64,000 bases of DNA from JAGVSR01 sp963786675 (GCA_963786675.1 CAWAZY010000003.1:682001-746000); one strand, 5' to 3'. Shown: positions 1 through 9,957, counted from the first letter of the stretch. Notes: generated by a model not told the origin, from the letters alone. Numbers and translations are program-made.

Positions 1-2
1 CG

Positions 3-722
<720 letters not shown>

Positions 723-783
723 GCAGGGGTCTGACCCCAGCTGCCCCCAGTGCGCGCTGGCGGAGTTGGTGCCACTTCCCCGT

Positions 784-872
784 CGTCATCCCCGCGCAGG
801 CGGGGATCCGCGCAACTTCGAGACATGGGCAGCCGACGGCTTGGACAGATCCCGGCCTTCGCCGGGATGACG
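784..872. repeat. ~89-bp composite palindromic repeat, family B
   Basis: The outer ends are inverted (CGTCATCCC at 784 and GGGATGACG ending at 872). Each end is itself a hairpin: CCCCGC-GCAG-GCGGGG on the left and CCCGGC-CTTC-GCCGGG on the right. The type resembles the very widespread proteobacterial repeat that reads VIPAQAGI when translated. It lies between the hflX stop and the stop codon of the opposing TPR gene and may act as a bidirectional transcription barrier. Confidence 0.75.
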
Positions 873-886
873 AACGTGGGGAGGCT

Positions 887-2961
887 CTAGCTTTCGCAGC
901 CCGCCTCGCGCATCCAGCCTTCGACAACTTCCGCATTGGGTGAGCCCAGCGCGTGGAACAGGTCGCGGGCGCGGGTCCAAGATGCGCAGGCGGAAGCGTG
1001 ATCGCCACGTTGATGAGCGAGTCCACCCAGATTGGCGTAGTCGCTGGCCATGCCCTCCTTGCGGCCCAGCGCTTCATTGAGGGCGAGGGATTTGCGATAC
1101 ATCGCCTCCGCGTTATCGAGGTCGCCGCGCGTGGCGTAAATGTTTCCGAGGTTGCCGTAGGCGTTCGCCGTGCCCTCCTTGCGGCCCAGCGCTTCATTGA
1201 GGGCGAGGGACTTGCGGTACATCGCCTCCGCCGCGTCGAGGTCGCCGCGTGTGAGGGAGACGATGCCAAGGTTGCCGTAATCGCTGGCCATGCCCTCCTT
1301 TCTGCCCAGCGCTTCATTGAGGGCGAGGGACTTGCGGTACATCGCCTCCGCCGCGTCGAGGTCGCCGCGTGTATCGTAGACGTTGCCGAGGTTGCCGTAC
1401 TGGTTCGCCATGCCCTCCTTGCGGCCCAGTGCTTCATTGAGGACGAGGGCCTTGCGATACATCTGCTCCGCCGTATGGAGGTCGCCGCGCGTGGCGTAGA
1501 GGATGCCGAGGTTGCCGTAGTCGCTCGCCATGCCCTCCTTGCGGCCCAGCGCTTCCTCGATGGCGAGGGATTGCGATCATCTCTTCGGCAGCATCGAGGT
1601 CGCCGCGCGTTTTGTAGACGATGCCGAGGTTGCCGTATTGGATCGCCATGCCCTCCTTGCGGCCCAGCGCTTCTTCGATGGCAAGGGACTTGAGAAACAT
1701 TTCCTCCGCCGCGTCGAGGTCGCCGCGCGTGAAGTAGACATTGCCGAGGTTGCCGTAGACGTTGGCCATGCCCTCCTTGCGGCCCAGTGCTTCGTTGAGG
1801 GCGAGGGACTTGCGATACATGTCCTCCGCCGCGCCGAGGTCGCCGCGCGTTTTGTAGACGATGCCGAGGTTGCCGTAGTCGTTCGCCATGCCTTCCTTAC
1901 TGCCCAGCGCTTCGTTGAGGGCGAGGGCCTTGCGGTACATGTCCTCCGCCGCGTCGAGGTCGCCGCGCGTGGCGTAGACGTTGCCGAGGTTGCCGGTGGC
2001 GACGGCGATGGTCTCTTGGTCACCGCCGTCATTGCCGAGCGCCAGCACGCGCTTGTAGGCACCCACCGCTTCGTCCAAGGCGCCGACACGGTCGAGCAAT
2101 TGTCCAAGCTGGTTCCAGCCATCGGGGTCGGCGGGCGCGAGTTGAACGACTTTCGCATAGGCCGCCAACGCGGGTTTGGTATCGTTCAAGAATGCCAGTG
2201 CGCCGACGTGCTTGTAGTAGTCTGCGCTCTGCCGCGTTCGGCGTCCGCCGTCTCGGCTCGCAACCGGCGGCCTTGCGCTCGTGGATCTCGGCGCGGCGCC
2301 AGGAGCTTGGCTTGCAGATCGCGCAGGTCGACGTCTTCCGGATTGCGGGCGAGCGCCAAGCAGGTCGACATCCTCGTCAGCGGCCAAGGCTTCGAAGGCT
2401 GCCGCGACGGGCTTTTGCGCTTCCTCCGGACGCGCGCCCGCGAGATCGGGTCGAAGGTGCTGGATGAGATCGCTTGAGATGACGTGACTGAGCAGGCCGT
2501 TCATGATCTCGGCGGCGAGCTGCGCCGGCTCGGAGAAGTTGTGGACGCCGGCCACGCGCTCCGTCACCGACGCGGCGACGGAACGCCAACTGGCGCTGGG
2601 TCAGATCGCGTGGTTCAGCGAGATGCTCAGGGACAGGGAAGTCGTCCGGTGACAGGCAGATGAAGCGCGGACGGCTCACCTGCGCGGCGGCGTCGTACTC
2701 CATTTCGGTGATCGAGCGCAGGTTAGCGTCGCCGGGCGGCTCCCAGCCGCGCCGCAAACCGATGAGCCCGACGAAAAGATCCGCGTCGCTGGCGTTGCGT
2801 GTGCAGAACTCGACCGCGTGGCTGTCGCGCGGGCCGAGCTCCTCCATGGCGACGCATTTGAAGAATTCGCAGGCGCTGGCCTGCCGCCGGACTTCCGCGC
2901 GGTAGGACTCGAGGTCCTTGCCCGTCGAACTCAGGAAAACGGTGAGGACGGTGCGCGGCAT
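887..2961 (-). CDS. DUF4062 + tetratricopeptide-repeat protein, frame-disrupted
   Basis: The ATG at 2961 is preceded by an AGGG-type Shine-Dalgarno. The N-terminus (VFLSSTGKDLESYR, then DADLFVGLIGLRRGW) matches the DUF4062 family, a Rossmann-like domain often placed at the N-terminus of TPR/STAND proteins and proposed to act as an effector or signalling domain. A spacer with DLTQRQL and a helical region follow. The C-terminal half consists of kinesin-light-chain-type TPRs of 40 residues (consensus ALGRKEGMA.YGNLG.VY.TRGDL.AAE.MYRK), ending at the TAG at 887-889. The frame changes near 2585, 2360, 2300-2220 and 1575. At 1569-1577 two single bases are missing relative to sibling repeats, so the breaks look like sequence errors, although true decay cannot be excluded. 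The gene is convergent with hflX. Its function is unknown; protein-protein scaffolding or a role in biological conflict is inference only. Confidence 0.7.
1031..1990 (-). repeat. Tandem 120-bp coding repeats (TPR units), about eight copies
   Basis: The marker TGCCCTCCTT recurs at 1051, 1171, 1291, 1411, 1531, 1649 and 1769, with a variant at 1889. The period is exactly 120 bp except 1531 to 1649, which is 118 bp. Each unit encodes one 40-residue TPR. Near-identity at the DNA level implies recent expansion or gene conversion. Confidence 0.9.
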
Positions 2962-3062
2962 GAAAGACCCTGCTGATATTTGCTCCGGCAGTATGCTGAC
3001 AGACGAGCATGAGCGCAATTATGGCGGCGCAGGTCAGTCGGCGCCGGACCAACTACGATCAG

Positions 3063-4038
3063 TTATAGCTGTTTATCCCTCGCCCGGACCTCGTCCCAGA
3101 GCGCGTCCATCTCGTCCAGTGTCGATTGTTCGGGGGTCTTGCCCATGTGCAGCGAGGCGCGCTTCGACGTAGGCGAAGCGGCGGGTGAACTTGGCGTTGG
3201 CCGCGCGCAGCGCGTCTTCCGGATCGAGCTTCAGGTGGCGCGCGATGTTGGCCATGACAAATAGCAGATCGCCGAACTCTTCTTTGATGGCGGCTTCCGT
3301 TTCGTCTCCCGCCGCCGCCGGCAGGATTGCGATAAGCGAAGGGGTCAGACCCCCAATAAGGGGTCTGACCCCTGTTCCCCGCGGATCGGCGGGCAGAGCG
3401 ACCTCCTCGAATTCGGCCAGCTCTTCTTTCAATTTGCCGAATACCGGCGCGAGGCTTGGCCAGTCGAATCCGACGCGCGCGGCTTTGTCCTGCAACTTGA
3501 CGGCACGGGTGAGGGCTGGAAGTCCAACGGCCACATCGGCGAGCACGCGCGATGAAATTCCCTCTCCCCGCTGGCGGGGAGAGGGGCAGGGTTGGACCCC
3601 TTCGTTGTCATGAGCCGCGCCCGCTCTTTGTCCTTCTCCGCCTTTTCCGCCGCTTTCATCGTCGCCCAGAAATCCGGTTGCGCACCGGCGGCGCGTTCTT
3701 CCGCCGTGCCGAACACATGCGGATGGCGGCGGATCATCTTGGTGTTCACCGCGCGGGCCACGTCGGCGAACGTGAACGCGCCTTGCTCCTCGGCCATGCG
3801 GGAATGATAGACGACCTGCAGCAAGAGATCGCCCAGTTCATCCTTCAGGTCCGCCAGATCGCCGCGCTGGATTGCGTCGGCCACTTCGTAGGCTTCCTCG
3901 ATGGTGTAGGGGGCGATGGTTGCGAAGGACTGTTCCAGATCCCACGGGCACCCGGTTTCAGGGGTGCGCAGGGCGGCCATGATGGTCGAGGAGCCGGGCG
4001 AGTTCGCCAGCCGGCGTGGACGTGTCATCGGTGCTCAT
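3063..4038 (-). CDS. mazG: Nucleoside triphosphate pyrophosphohydrolase MazG, frame-disrupted and carrying two repeat insertions
   Basis: MazG hydrolyses (d)NTPs to NMP and PPi (house-cleaning; ppGpp modulation in E. coli). The reconstructed protein starts MSTDDTSTPAGELARLLD at 4038 and enters the first MazG domain (TPETGCPWDLEQSF, EEAYEVADAI, KDELGDLLLQVVYHSRMA). It resumes at VGLPALTRAVKLQDKAARVG with the second domain (EEFGDLLFVMANIARHL) and ends TLDEMDALWDEVRARDKQL, stop at 3063. Three frame breaks are visible: near 3983 (extra C after the GAC codon), near 3560 (missing base at GGGAAT) and near 3148. Two palindromic repeats are embedded: one at 3560-3585, reading PAPLPASGERE at the domain boundary, and one at 3341-3372, reading GVRPLIGGLTP in the second domain. 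Identity is secure. Whether the enzyme is active with the insertions is not known. Confidence 0.88.
3341..3372. repeat. Palindromic repeat family A, copy 2, inside mazG
   Basis: 13-bp perfect inverted arms (GGGGTCAGACCCC at 3341-3353, GGGGTCTGACCCC at 3360-3372) with a 6-base loop. It is open in the mazG frame and encodes GVRPLIGGLTP between two helices of the second MazG domain, where other MazG proteins have a short linker. Confidence 0.85.
3560..3585. repeat. Palindromic repeat family C, copy 1, inside mazG
   Basis: CCCTCTCCCCGC (3560-3571) and GCGGGGAGAGGG (3574-3585) form a perfect 12-bp inverted repeat with a 2-base loop. On the minus strand it reads PLPASGERE at the junction of the two MazG domains. 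A second family member follows icd at 53947-53976. Confidence 0.8.
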
Positions 4039-4049
4039 GGCGCGGGAGA

Positions 4050-4766
4050 CTAGACGATTGGTGTTCCGGCGGCGAGGGGGCGGGCCACACTTCGGTGCGT
4101 GCGCGGGGCAGCCGGCTGGAAGGCCCAGCGCATCAAGCGCGCCCGCAGGGCGACGACGAGCGCCAGCGGCAGGATCCAGCCGAGCCACGCGGCGGCGGCG
4201 TAGACGGCGTCGAACGGCCCGTCGAGCGCGATGGCCGCGCCGGTCATGACGCGGAACCAGACCGCGCCGGTGGTGACGGCGCACATGGCGAGCATGAGGA
4301 ACGCGTGGCGCGCGCGATCGCCTTTGCGGATGGCGACGATGGCGGCACCGAGCAGCGCCAGCCAGACGAGGCCCTGCACGAAAAAGCCGGCGCGCGCGGC
4401 AAGGGACGAGTTGCTGAATATGGCAACGGGTAGGGCCGTTAGCCCTCCCGCCACCACGAAAGCGCCCAACAGCCAACCGAATTTGCGGTGAAGCTGAGGA
4501 CGGTGGCGCAAAGCGAGGATGACCGGAAACAGCAGCAGCGCGGCGCCCGACGTCACCATATGCAGCCGGAAGATGAGCGGCATTTTTTGATCGAGAAGCC
4601 ACATTTCAAAGGGTAATGCGATGGATCCCAAGCCCGAGCCGATGGCAATCACCGCAACGATGGCGAACAGCCCCACGGCGAGCGCAAGGCCCGCCGCGCG
4701 CAAAGGTGCGGTGAGGGCGGGTACGGGTGCGGGTAGTGGCTCGGGCGGTGTGTCGCTGGCTGTCAT
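4050..4766 (-). CDS. DUF2306-like membrane protein
   Basis: Polytopic inner-membrane protein of about 238 residues with six to seven hydrophobic segments (for example LALAVGLFAIVAVIAIG, AALLLFPVILAL, FFVQGLVWLALLGAAIVAI, LGWILPLALVVAL). The stretch HMVTSGAALLLFPVILALR followed by HRKFGWLLG is typical of DUF2306 proteins, whose biochemical role is unknown. The ATG at 4766 overlaps, on the opposite strand, the first ATG of the divergent secreted-protein gene at 4765. One of the two starts is therefore probably further in; an upstream extension into that neighbour is unlikely. Downstream lies mazG in the same orientation, 11 bp away. Confidence 0.7.
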   Translation of the reverse strand: MTASDTPPEPLPAPVPALTAPLRAAGLALAVGLFAIVAVIAIGSGLGSIALPFEMWLLDQKMPLIFRLHMVTSGAALLLFPVILALRHRPQLHRKFGWLLGAFVVAGGLTALPVAIFSNSSLAARAGFFVQGLVWLALLGAAIVAIRKGDRARHAFLMLAMCAVTTGAVWFRVMTGAAIALDGPFDAVYAAAAWLGWILPLALVVALRARLMRWAFQPAAPRTHRSVARPLAAGTPIV

Positions 4767-5301
4767 GGCGGCGATGATGCTCGCGGTCTGTGGCCTCTCT
4801 ACGGCAAGTTTCGCGGGTGATCCGCTGCGCGCCGGCAAGCCGGCGAAATCAGGTGAGGTGGCTGTGGCCGCCTTGGCCGCGCCCTCGCTCGGCGGCCGCT
4901 GGAGCGGCAAGCCTCATGCGATCCGGCAGCGATGCCACGCGGTGCGGTCCCGCGGGCTGCAATCTGGTGCTCGACATCGTGCCCTGCGACGGCGGCTGGT
5001 GTGGGATCGAAGTGGATCAGCAGAGCGCGTGTACGGGTGAGCGCCTGCAATTGAAGACGCACAAGGATCCCCGTCGCGCAGGCCGCCTTTGAAGGCAAGC
5101 TGTCGCTGGGCGAGGGCGCCCAGAATTACGTCGTGGAAGCCACGTTGCGCGCCGGCGGAGGATGGACAGCCGCCGCGGCTCTATTTCATCGGCGACACGG
5201 GACCTGAACTCATGATGTTCCGCCGCTCATTTCCGTTCCACGCCACGCTGGCCCGCGTCGGCGACGCGGTCTGCAAGAGCGGGGAAAAGCCGGTCAGTTG
5301 A
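4765..5301 (+). CDS. Secreted cysteine-containing hypothetical protein, frame-disrupted
   Basis: Segments of one protein can be followed across three frames. A signal peptide (MMLAVCGLSTASFAGDPL) and SLGGRWSG are followed, in a second frame, by CGPAGCNLVLDIVPCDGG and WCGIEVDQQSACTGERLQL. Next, in the first frame again, come AQAAFEGKLSLGEGAQNYVV and EATLRAG, then RLYFIGDTGPELMMF to the stop at 5299-5301. Breaks fall near 4930, 5070 and 5158. The Cys-rich core (C..GC, PCDGGWCG, AC) suggests an envelope protein with disulfides. I do not recognise a named family. The many frame changes match the indel pattern seen elsewhere in this window, so I read it as one gene of about 175 residues. Confidence 0.5.
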
Positions 5302-5309
5302 CGCGTCCG

Positions 5310-5516
5310 TCAGACGCGTTTGCGTCCCATGATGAGGGCGGCGGCGACACCCAGCGCCGCGCCCAGCGGACCGGTGGCGAAGAACGCCGTCATCAGGGCT
5401 TCCAGATCCTTGTCGTGCACGTTGCCCGAGTAGACCTGGATGGCGCCATATCCAAGTGCCGCGCCCAGCGCGTAGCCCGCGAACAGGCCGATGACGACGC
5501 GTGCGACTTTCGACAT
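5310..5516 (-). CDS. Small two-helix membrane protein
   Basis: 68 residues starting MSKVARVVIGLFAGYALGAA and ending MGRKRV. There are two hydrophobic stretches (about residues 5-27 and 45-63) separated by a short polar loop (SGNVHDKDLEA). Glycine/alanine-rich helices resemble small glycine-zipper inner-membrane proteins. The ATG at 5516 is preceded by AGAGG at suitable distance. It converges tail to tail with the gene at 4765 (8-bp gap). Function unknown. Confidence 0.65.
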   Translation of the reverse strand: MSKVARVVIGLFAGYALGAALGYGAIQVYSGNVHDKDLEALMTAFFATGPLGAALGVAAALIMGRKRV

Positions 5517-5695
5517 GCGAGGACCTCTGGGCCAATCGACCGGCGAGTGAAGCGCGCGCGCTGTCCTGCGGTCAATGACTTTGCGCGCTGGGCGGGTCCT
5601 GGATGACCCTCGTTGCCAATCGCTGCCCGCGCTCTATGGTGCGGGGCGGGGGCGTGATCCCTGAACCGGCAACGTGAGCGAAGGCGTGCCACTCC

Positions 5696-6433
5696 ATGCG
5701 CGTGATCCTGAACTTTCTTCTCATCGTGTTCGAAATCGGCGCGTGCGTCGGGCTGGCGTGGCTTGGGCTGCATTATCCGCTGCTGTTTGCCGGACTAACG
5801 GGCGGACTGGCCTTCACGCTTGGAATCGGCCTGGAAATCGCGCGGCTCAGAAATGAGCTCCCGTTCTACTTTGGGCCGGGCAATACGCTGCGCGGGCTTT
5901 TCGTGCCGGTCGTCGGATTTGGCGAGGCGTTGTTCAAGGGTCTGCTGGCGGCGGTGGCCGCGCTCTTCACCTTCTCCGGGACCGACAAGGATCGGCTGTT
6001 CTGGGTGGCGCTGGTCTTCGGCGTGGTCGTCTATGCCGGTGCGGCGCTGTTGCGCCTGCTGGCCTTGAAGCTCGATGCCCGTCCTGAACGCTGGGGCTTC
6101 TTCCGTCTCGGCCCGCCGCTCGGGTTGTTGTTCTCAGCCCTCGTCGCGGGGCTCGCCCTCTACGGCCTCGTGCCGTCGCCGACGGTGGGCGACATCGGAT
6201 GGACGATCGTCTGGGAGATGCCGAAGATCCCGAACGTGGAGCAGGCGAGTGAACTGTTCTTCCGCATCAAGCAGGCGTTCGACGGCTTCGTCGTCACGCT
6301 GCTGTCGTCGTTCATGCCGGAGGTCTGGGCGCGCGTGCTCGGCATCGTGCTCAGCGTCAACGTCCTGGCGGGGTTCGTGGCGGCGCTGTATGCGGCCATT
6401 ATCGCTGGCATTGTCGGCCGGATAGAGCGGTAG
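5696..6433 (+). CDS. Polytopic membrane protein, unknown function
   Basis: 245 residues. About six membrane segments: residues 3-22 (ILNFLLIVFEIGACVGL), 26-46, 78-95 (FKGLLAAVAALFTF), 104-124, 138-160 and 215-240. A soluble stretch (EMPKIPNVEQASELFFRIKQ) comes before the last helices and could be periplasmic or cytoplasmic. I recognise no family motif. The gene stands alone between the small membrane protein and pepA. It is followed by an AT-rich stretch. The coding frame is clean throughout, in contrast to several neighbours. Confidence 0.65.
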   Translation: MRVILNFLLIVFEIGACVGLAWLGLHYPLLFAGLTGGLAFTLGIGLEIARLRNELPFYFGPGNTLRGLFVPVVGFGEALFKGLLAAVAALFTFSGTDKDRLFWVALVFGVVVYAGAALLRLLALKLDARPERWGFFRLGPPLGLLFSALVAGLALYGLVPSPTVGDIGWTIVWEMPKIPNVEQASELFFRIKQAFDGFVVTLLSSFMPEVWARVLGIVLSVNVLAGFVAALYAAIIAGIVGRIER

Positions 6434-6715
6434 CGTGATATGCTATCTTTCAGTAAAGCCACGTTAATCTACTAATAAGTTCCATAATATATATTATGCG
6501 AATGACGTGTGGGGATTGTTCTGGCGTGGTGCTGGGATCGGCTGGCGTCGTGGCTGCGGACGGTCGCAAACGCAGGAAGGCCGCGGCGCTGACAGTGGCC
6601 ACGGCCTTCATAGGATCGACATCCCTGTTGAGACCGGCAAGCGCGCCAGATGTGATCCACGCGACATGCCGGACGCGGCGTGAGGATCGCATCGAGGCGG
6701 AAGGTCTCTCGCGCC
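6434..6715. other. Intergenic region with AT-rich palindrome
   Basis: No convincing gene between the 5696 gene and the 3' end of pepA. Bases 6436-6500 are strongly AT-rich in a GC-rich genome and include the perfect 14-bp palindrome ATAATATATATTAT at 6484-6497. I see no stable GC stem with a T-tract. The remainder (6500-6715) is ordinary GC-rich sequence without a feature I can support. Confidence 0.5.
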
Positions 6716-8267
6716 TCAGCCCTTCTCGTGATGGTCGGCGACGAACCGGTCGAGCAGCCGCACGCCCCAGCCCGAACCCCAACTCGTGTTGATATCCGTG
6801 CGGCCGAAATCCATCGCCGTGCCGGCGACGTCCAGATGCGCCCACGGCGTGTCCTTGATGAAGCGCTCCAGGAACGCCGCCGCCGTGCACGACCCGGCCC
6901 AGCGCCCGCCGATGTTTTTGATGTCGCCCATCGTGCCGTCGATCATGCGGTGATAGGCCTTGTCCAGCGGCATCCGCCAGAGCTTCTCGCCGGTCGCTTT
7001 CGATGAGGTGAGAAGATCTCCGGCAAGTTTGTCGTCGTTGGCGAACAGGCCCGCATATTCCTTGCCGAGTGCGATCATGATGGCGCCCGTGAGGGTCGCC
7101 AGATCGACGATCAGTTTCGGCTTGAAACGCTGCTGGGCATACCAAAGCACGTCAGCCAGCACGAGGCGGCCTTCCGCATCCGTGTTCAGGACTTCGACGG
7201 TCTGGCCGGACATGGACGTGATGATATCGCCGGGGCGGACAGCGTTGCCCGAGACCATGTTCTCGACGATGCCGATGATGCCGATGGCGTTGACGTTGGC
7301 CTTACGTTCGGCCAGGGCGGACATGAGGCCCGTGACGGCAGCCGCGCCGCCCATATCGCCCTTCATGCCTTCCATGCCCGCCGCCGGCTTGATCGAATAG
7401 CCGCCGGTATCGAAGACAACGCCCTTGCCGACGAAACAAATGGGCTTGGCGCGCTTCGATTTGGCGCCGTTCCATTGCATGATCGCGACGCGCGCGGGCC
7501 GGTCGCTGCCTTGGGCAACACACAGCAACGTATTCATTTTCAGGGCCGTCAGCGCATCGATCGTCCAGGATTTCGACGTCGAGGCCGAGACGCTCCAATT
7601 CCTTTACGCGGTCGGCGAATTCCACCGGGCCCAGCGCGTTGGCCGGTTCGTTGACGAGATCGCGCGCCAGAGACACGCCGTTGGCGACGGCCTGATGGCG
7701 CTGGAATGCCGACTTGGCCTTGTCGGCCTCAGCGGTGTGAATGACAAGGCGCGTCAGTTCTTCTGCCGCCGCCGCCACATCCGGGCCGTCGCCGTTGGAC
7801 GTCCCCTCTTCGCCACCTGATTTCTTGCTCTTGTATTTAGTGAAGTTGTAGTGGCGCAGCACAACGCCGAATGCGAGCAGCGCGGCGGCGTCGCCCGGCG
7901 TCGTGTCGCCCAGATCGTCAAAGTCGGCCACGATGCTGGCGCGCAGCGTCTTGCGCGCGCCCAACTGGCCGTAGACGTAACCGCCCAGGTTCGTCCAGTC
8001 GACTTCCGACTTTTCCGCGACCTTGCCGGCGCCCGCGATAATGAGACGTTCGATATCGATCTTCGGCGGGGCCAGAAGTTCAAAGCTGGAGCGTGCCTTG
8101 CCCTTGAAGTTCGACGCATCGGCGGCTTTGAGAATAAGACCACCGGCGCGGGTGTTGAGGGCCTTCACGGTATCGCCCATGGCCAATTCGCTGCCCGTGA
8201 AAACGACGGCCGTGGGTTCGAGGGACGCGGTGAGAGGTGAAAATACGATTTCCAGTGCGGCGGACAT
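6716..8267 (-). CDS. pepA: Leucyl aminopeptidase (M17), one frame break
   Basis: Cytosolic di-metal aminopeptidase removing N-terminal residues from peptides. The ATG at 8267 (MSAALEIVFSP) is preceded by AAGGAG with a 7-base spacer. The N-terminal domain runs to DLVNEPANALGP and LGLDVEILDD. The frame then shifts near 7555 and continues MNTLLCVAQGS. The catalytic domain shows FVGKGVVFDTGGYSIKP (metal and Lys ligands), KGDMGGAAAV and the M17 signature NTDAEGRLVLAD, ending DRFVADHHEKG. The break lies just before a highly conserved segment with both halves intact, so a one-base sequence error is more likely than decay. It is divergent from lptF, a common alphaproteobacterial arrangement. Confidence 0.92.
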
Positions 8268-8751
8268 CAGGGGCTCCTTGCGGGATCGGACGATTGTTGG
8301 TGGTCGGACGTGGGGGCCACCGCGCGGCGCGGCGCAAACCGCGCTGGGGCGCGGCAGGGCCGGAACACGGCAGCCAATGGGCGGGAAAGCGGTTTCTGCT
8401 TGCAGACTAGCCACTTCCCTGCCCCGCGTGAAGGCAGGTTCCATTAAGGGTTGGTCATCTTGTTGTGTCCGGGAGGGGAAGTCCGGGGCCAGCCCCCAGC
8501 GGGCGGGCCTACGGGACAATGCTCCGCACGCTGATACGGACGCCCGGTACTGCGCGAGTTGCGCAGGGTTCAAAGCGGCGATGCGTGGCGACTAGAGTAT
8601 TGATGGCGGACGAATTTCGGCCATTGTGCTGTGCGACGACGGACAGGCCGGGGGGCTTCAGTCTTGACGGGCGCGGTTTGGCGCGTCCAACTGCGCTGAC
8701 AGGCTCCCGACGGCTTCGGGATCACGTTACAAGCGGGCCGGCCAGCGATCG
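8268..8751. other. Divergent pepA/lptF intergenic region
   Basis: 484 bp with no supportable gene. It must hold promoters for both pepA and the lptF operon. A TTGACG hexamer occurs in the part nearer lptF (around 8664), but no good -10 stands 16-18 bp downstream, so I do not call a promoter. Confidence 0.4.
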
Positions 8752-9957
8752 ATGACGAGCATTCTCTCGCGCTATGTCTTTCGTCAGGCTGCCGGCGCAG
8801 TGGTCCTGATCCTGTCGTCACTGTCCGGTGTCGTGTGGATTGCACTGGCGCTGCGCCAGCTTGATGTCGTGACCAGCCAGGGACAGGGCGCCGGTACGCT
8901 CTTGGCGATGACGACCCTGGCGCTGCCCAACCTCATGGCGCTCATCGCGCCCTTCGCCCTTCTCATCGCCGTCATGCACACGCTGAACCGCTTGAACGGC
9001 GACAGCGAACTCATCGTCATGACCGCAGCCGGTGCGACCGTGTCCGTGGTTGCCAAACCGCTCATCGCGCTGGCGCTCATCGTGACGATGGCGGTCTCGT
9101 TCGTGAACCATATCGGCATGCCGTGGAGCTTGCGCATGCTGCGCGAGTATGTGGTTCAAGTGCGGACGGACCTGCTGACTCAAGTGCTGCAGCCAGGCCG
9201 CTTTTCAAGCCCCGAACAAGGTCTGACATTCCATATCCGGGAGCGCGCGCCCAACGGCGATATCCTCGGGCTGATCATGCACGATACGCGCAAGGGCAAG
9301 CAGGCGATGTCCTACCTGGCCGAGCGCGGCGTCATGGTGAAACAGGACGGCAAGGCCTATCTCGTCATGACCGATGGGCATGTGCTGACGCAGGACGACC
9401 CGAAGGATCCGCCCCGGATCGTCGTCTTCGATCGCTATGCTTTCGATCTTGATGAATTCGAGCAGAAGGCGTCGGATGACACCGACCTGAAGCCGCGCGA
9501 GCGCTACTACACCGAGCTCGTCAATCCCGAACCCGACAGCAAATCCTTCCTGCGGAACCCGGGCCAATTCCGCGCCGAGTTGCATGAGCGATTTGCAAGC
9601 CCGCTCTATCCCCTCGCCTTCGTCATGGTCGCCCTGGCCGCCGTCGGCAATGCGCAAAGCACCCGCCAGAACCGAACCCGGAACTTGGTGATGGGCTTTG
9701 CCGTGGGGGCTGGCGCGCGGCTGATCGGACTTGGTCTCAACAACGTGGTGGCCGTGCGCCCGGCCTTGATCCCGCTGCTCTACGCCATGCCGTTGATCGC
9801 CATCCTGGGCAGCGCGGTCGTCCTGTGGCGCGCCCGGCGGCAACGCCCGGGCCCGACCCTTGCCGACCGGTTGGCCGATTGGCTTGCGGCCGCGTTGGAC
9901 CCGCTGCGAAAGCGCCTCATGCGCACGCCCCCTGCCACCGCCGCCGGAGGGGCTTGA
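8752..9957 (+). CDS. lptF: LPS export ABC transporter permease LptF
   Basis: One of the two permease subunits of the LptB2FG complex, which extracts LPS from the inner membrane and pushes it across the LptC-A-D bridge. 401 residues with the family layout: three N-terminal membrane helices (from LSRYVFRQAAGAVVLILSSL to about residue 120), a periplasmic beta-jellyroll domain (about 140-270) and three C-terminal helices (LYPLAFVMVALAAVG, then NLVMGFAVGAGARLIGLGL). A polar tail (ADRLADWLAAALDPLRKRL) extends beyond the usual end. First gene of lptF-lptG-lptD-surA-pdxA-rsmA; its TGA stop is one base before the lptG ATG. Confidence 0.95.
   Translation: MTSILSRYVFRQAAGAVVLILSSLSGVVWIALALRQLDVVTSQGQGAGTLLAMTTLALPNLMALIAPFALLIAVMHTLNRLNGDSELIVMTAAGATVSVVAKPLIALALIVTMAVSFVNHIGMPWSLRMLREYVVQVRTDLLTQVLQPGRFSSPEQGLTFHIRERAPNGDILGLIMHDTRKGKQAMSYLAERGVMVKQDGKAYLVMTDGHVLTQDDPKDPPRIVVFDRYAFDLDEFEQKASDDTDLKPRERYYTELVNPEPDSKSFLRNPGQFRAELHERFASPLYPLAFVMVALAAVGNAQSTRQNRTRNLVMGFAVGAGARLIGLGLNNVVAVRPALIPLLYAMPLIAILGSAVVLWRARRQRPGPTLADRLADWLAAALDPLRKRLMRTPPATAAGGA

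Noticed and set aside
953..2477. Repetitive plus-strand open frames over the TPR array
   Set aside because: They are the reverse complement of the 120-bp TPR units. The minus-strand translation has the real TPR consensus.
3552..4433. Plus-strand 293-residue open frame over mazG and the DUF2306 gene
   Set aside because: Antisense to two recognisable genes, with Gly/Arg/His-rich shadow composition.
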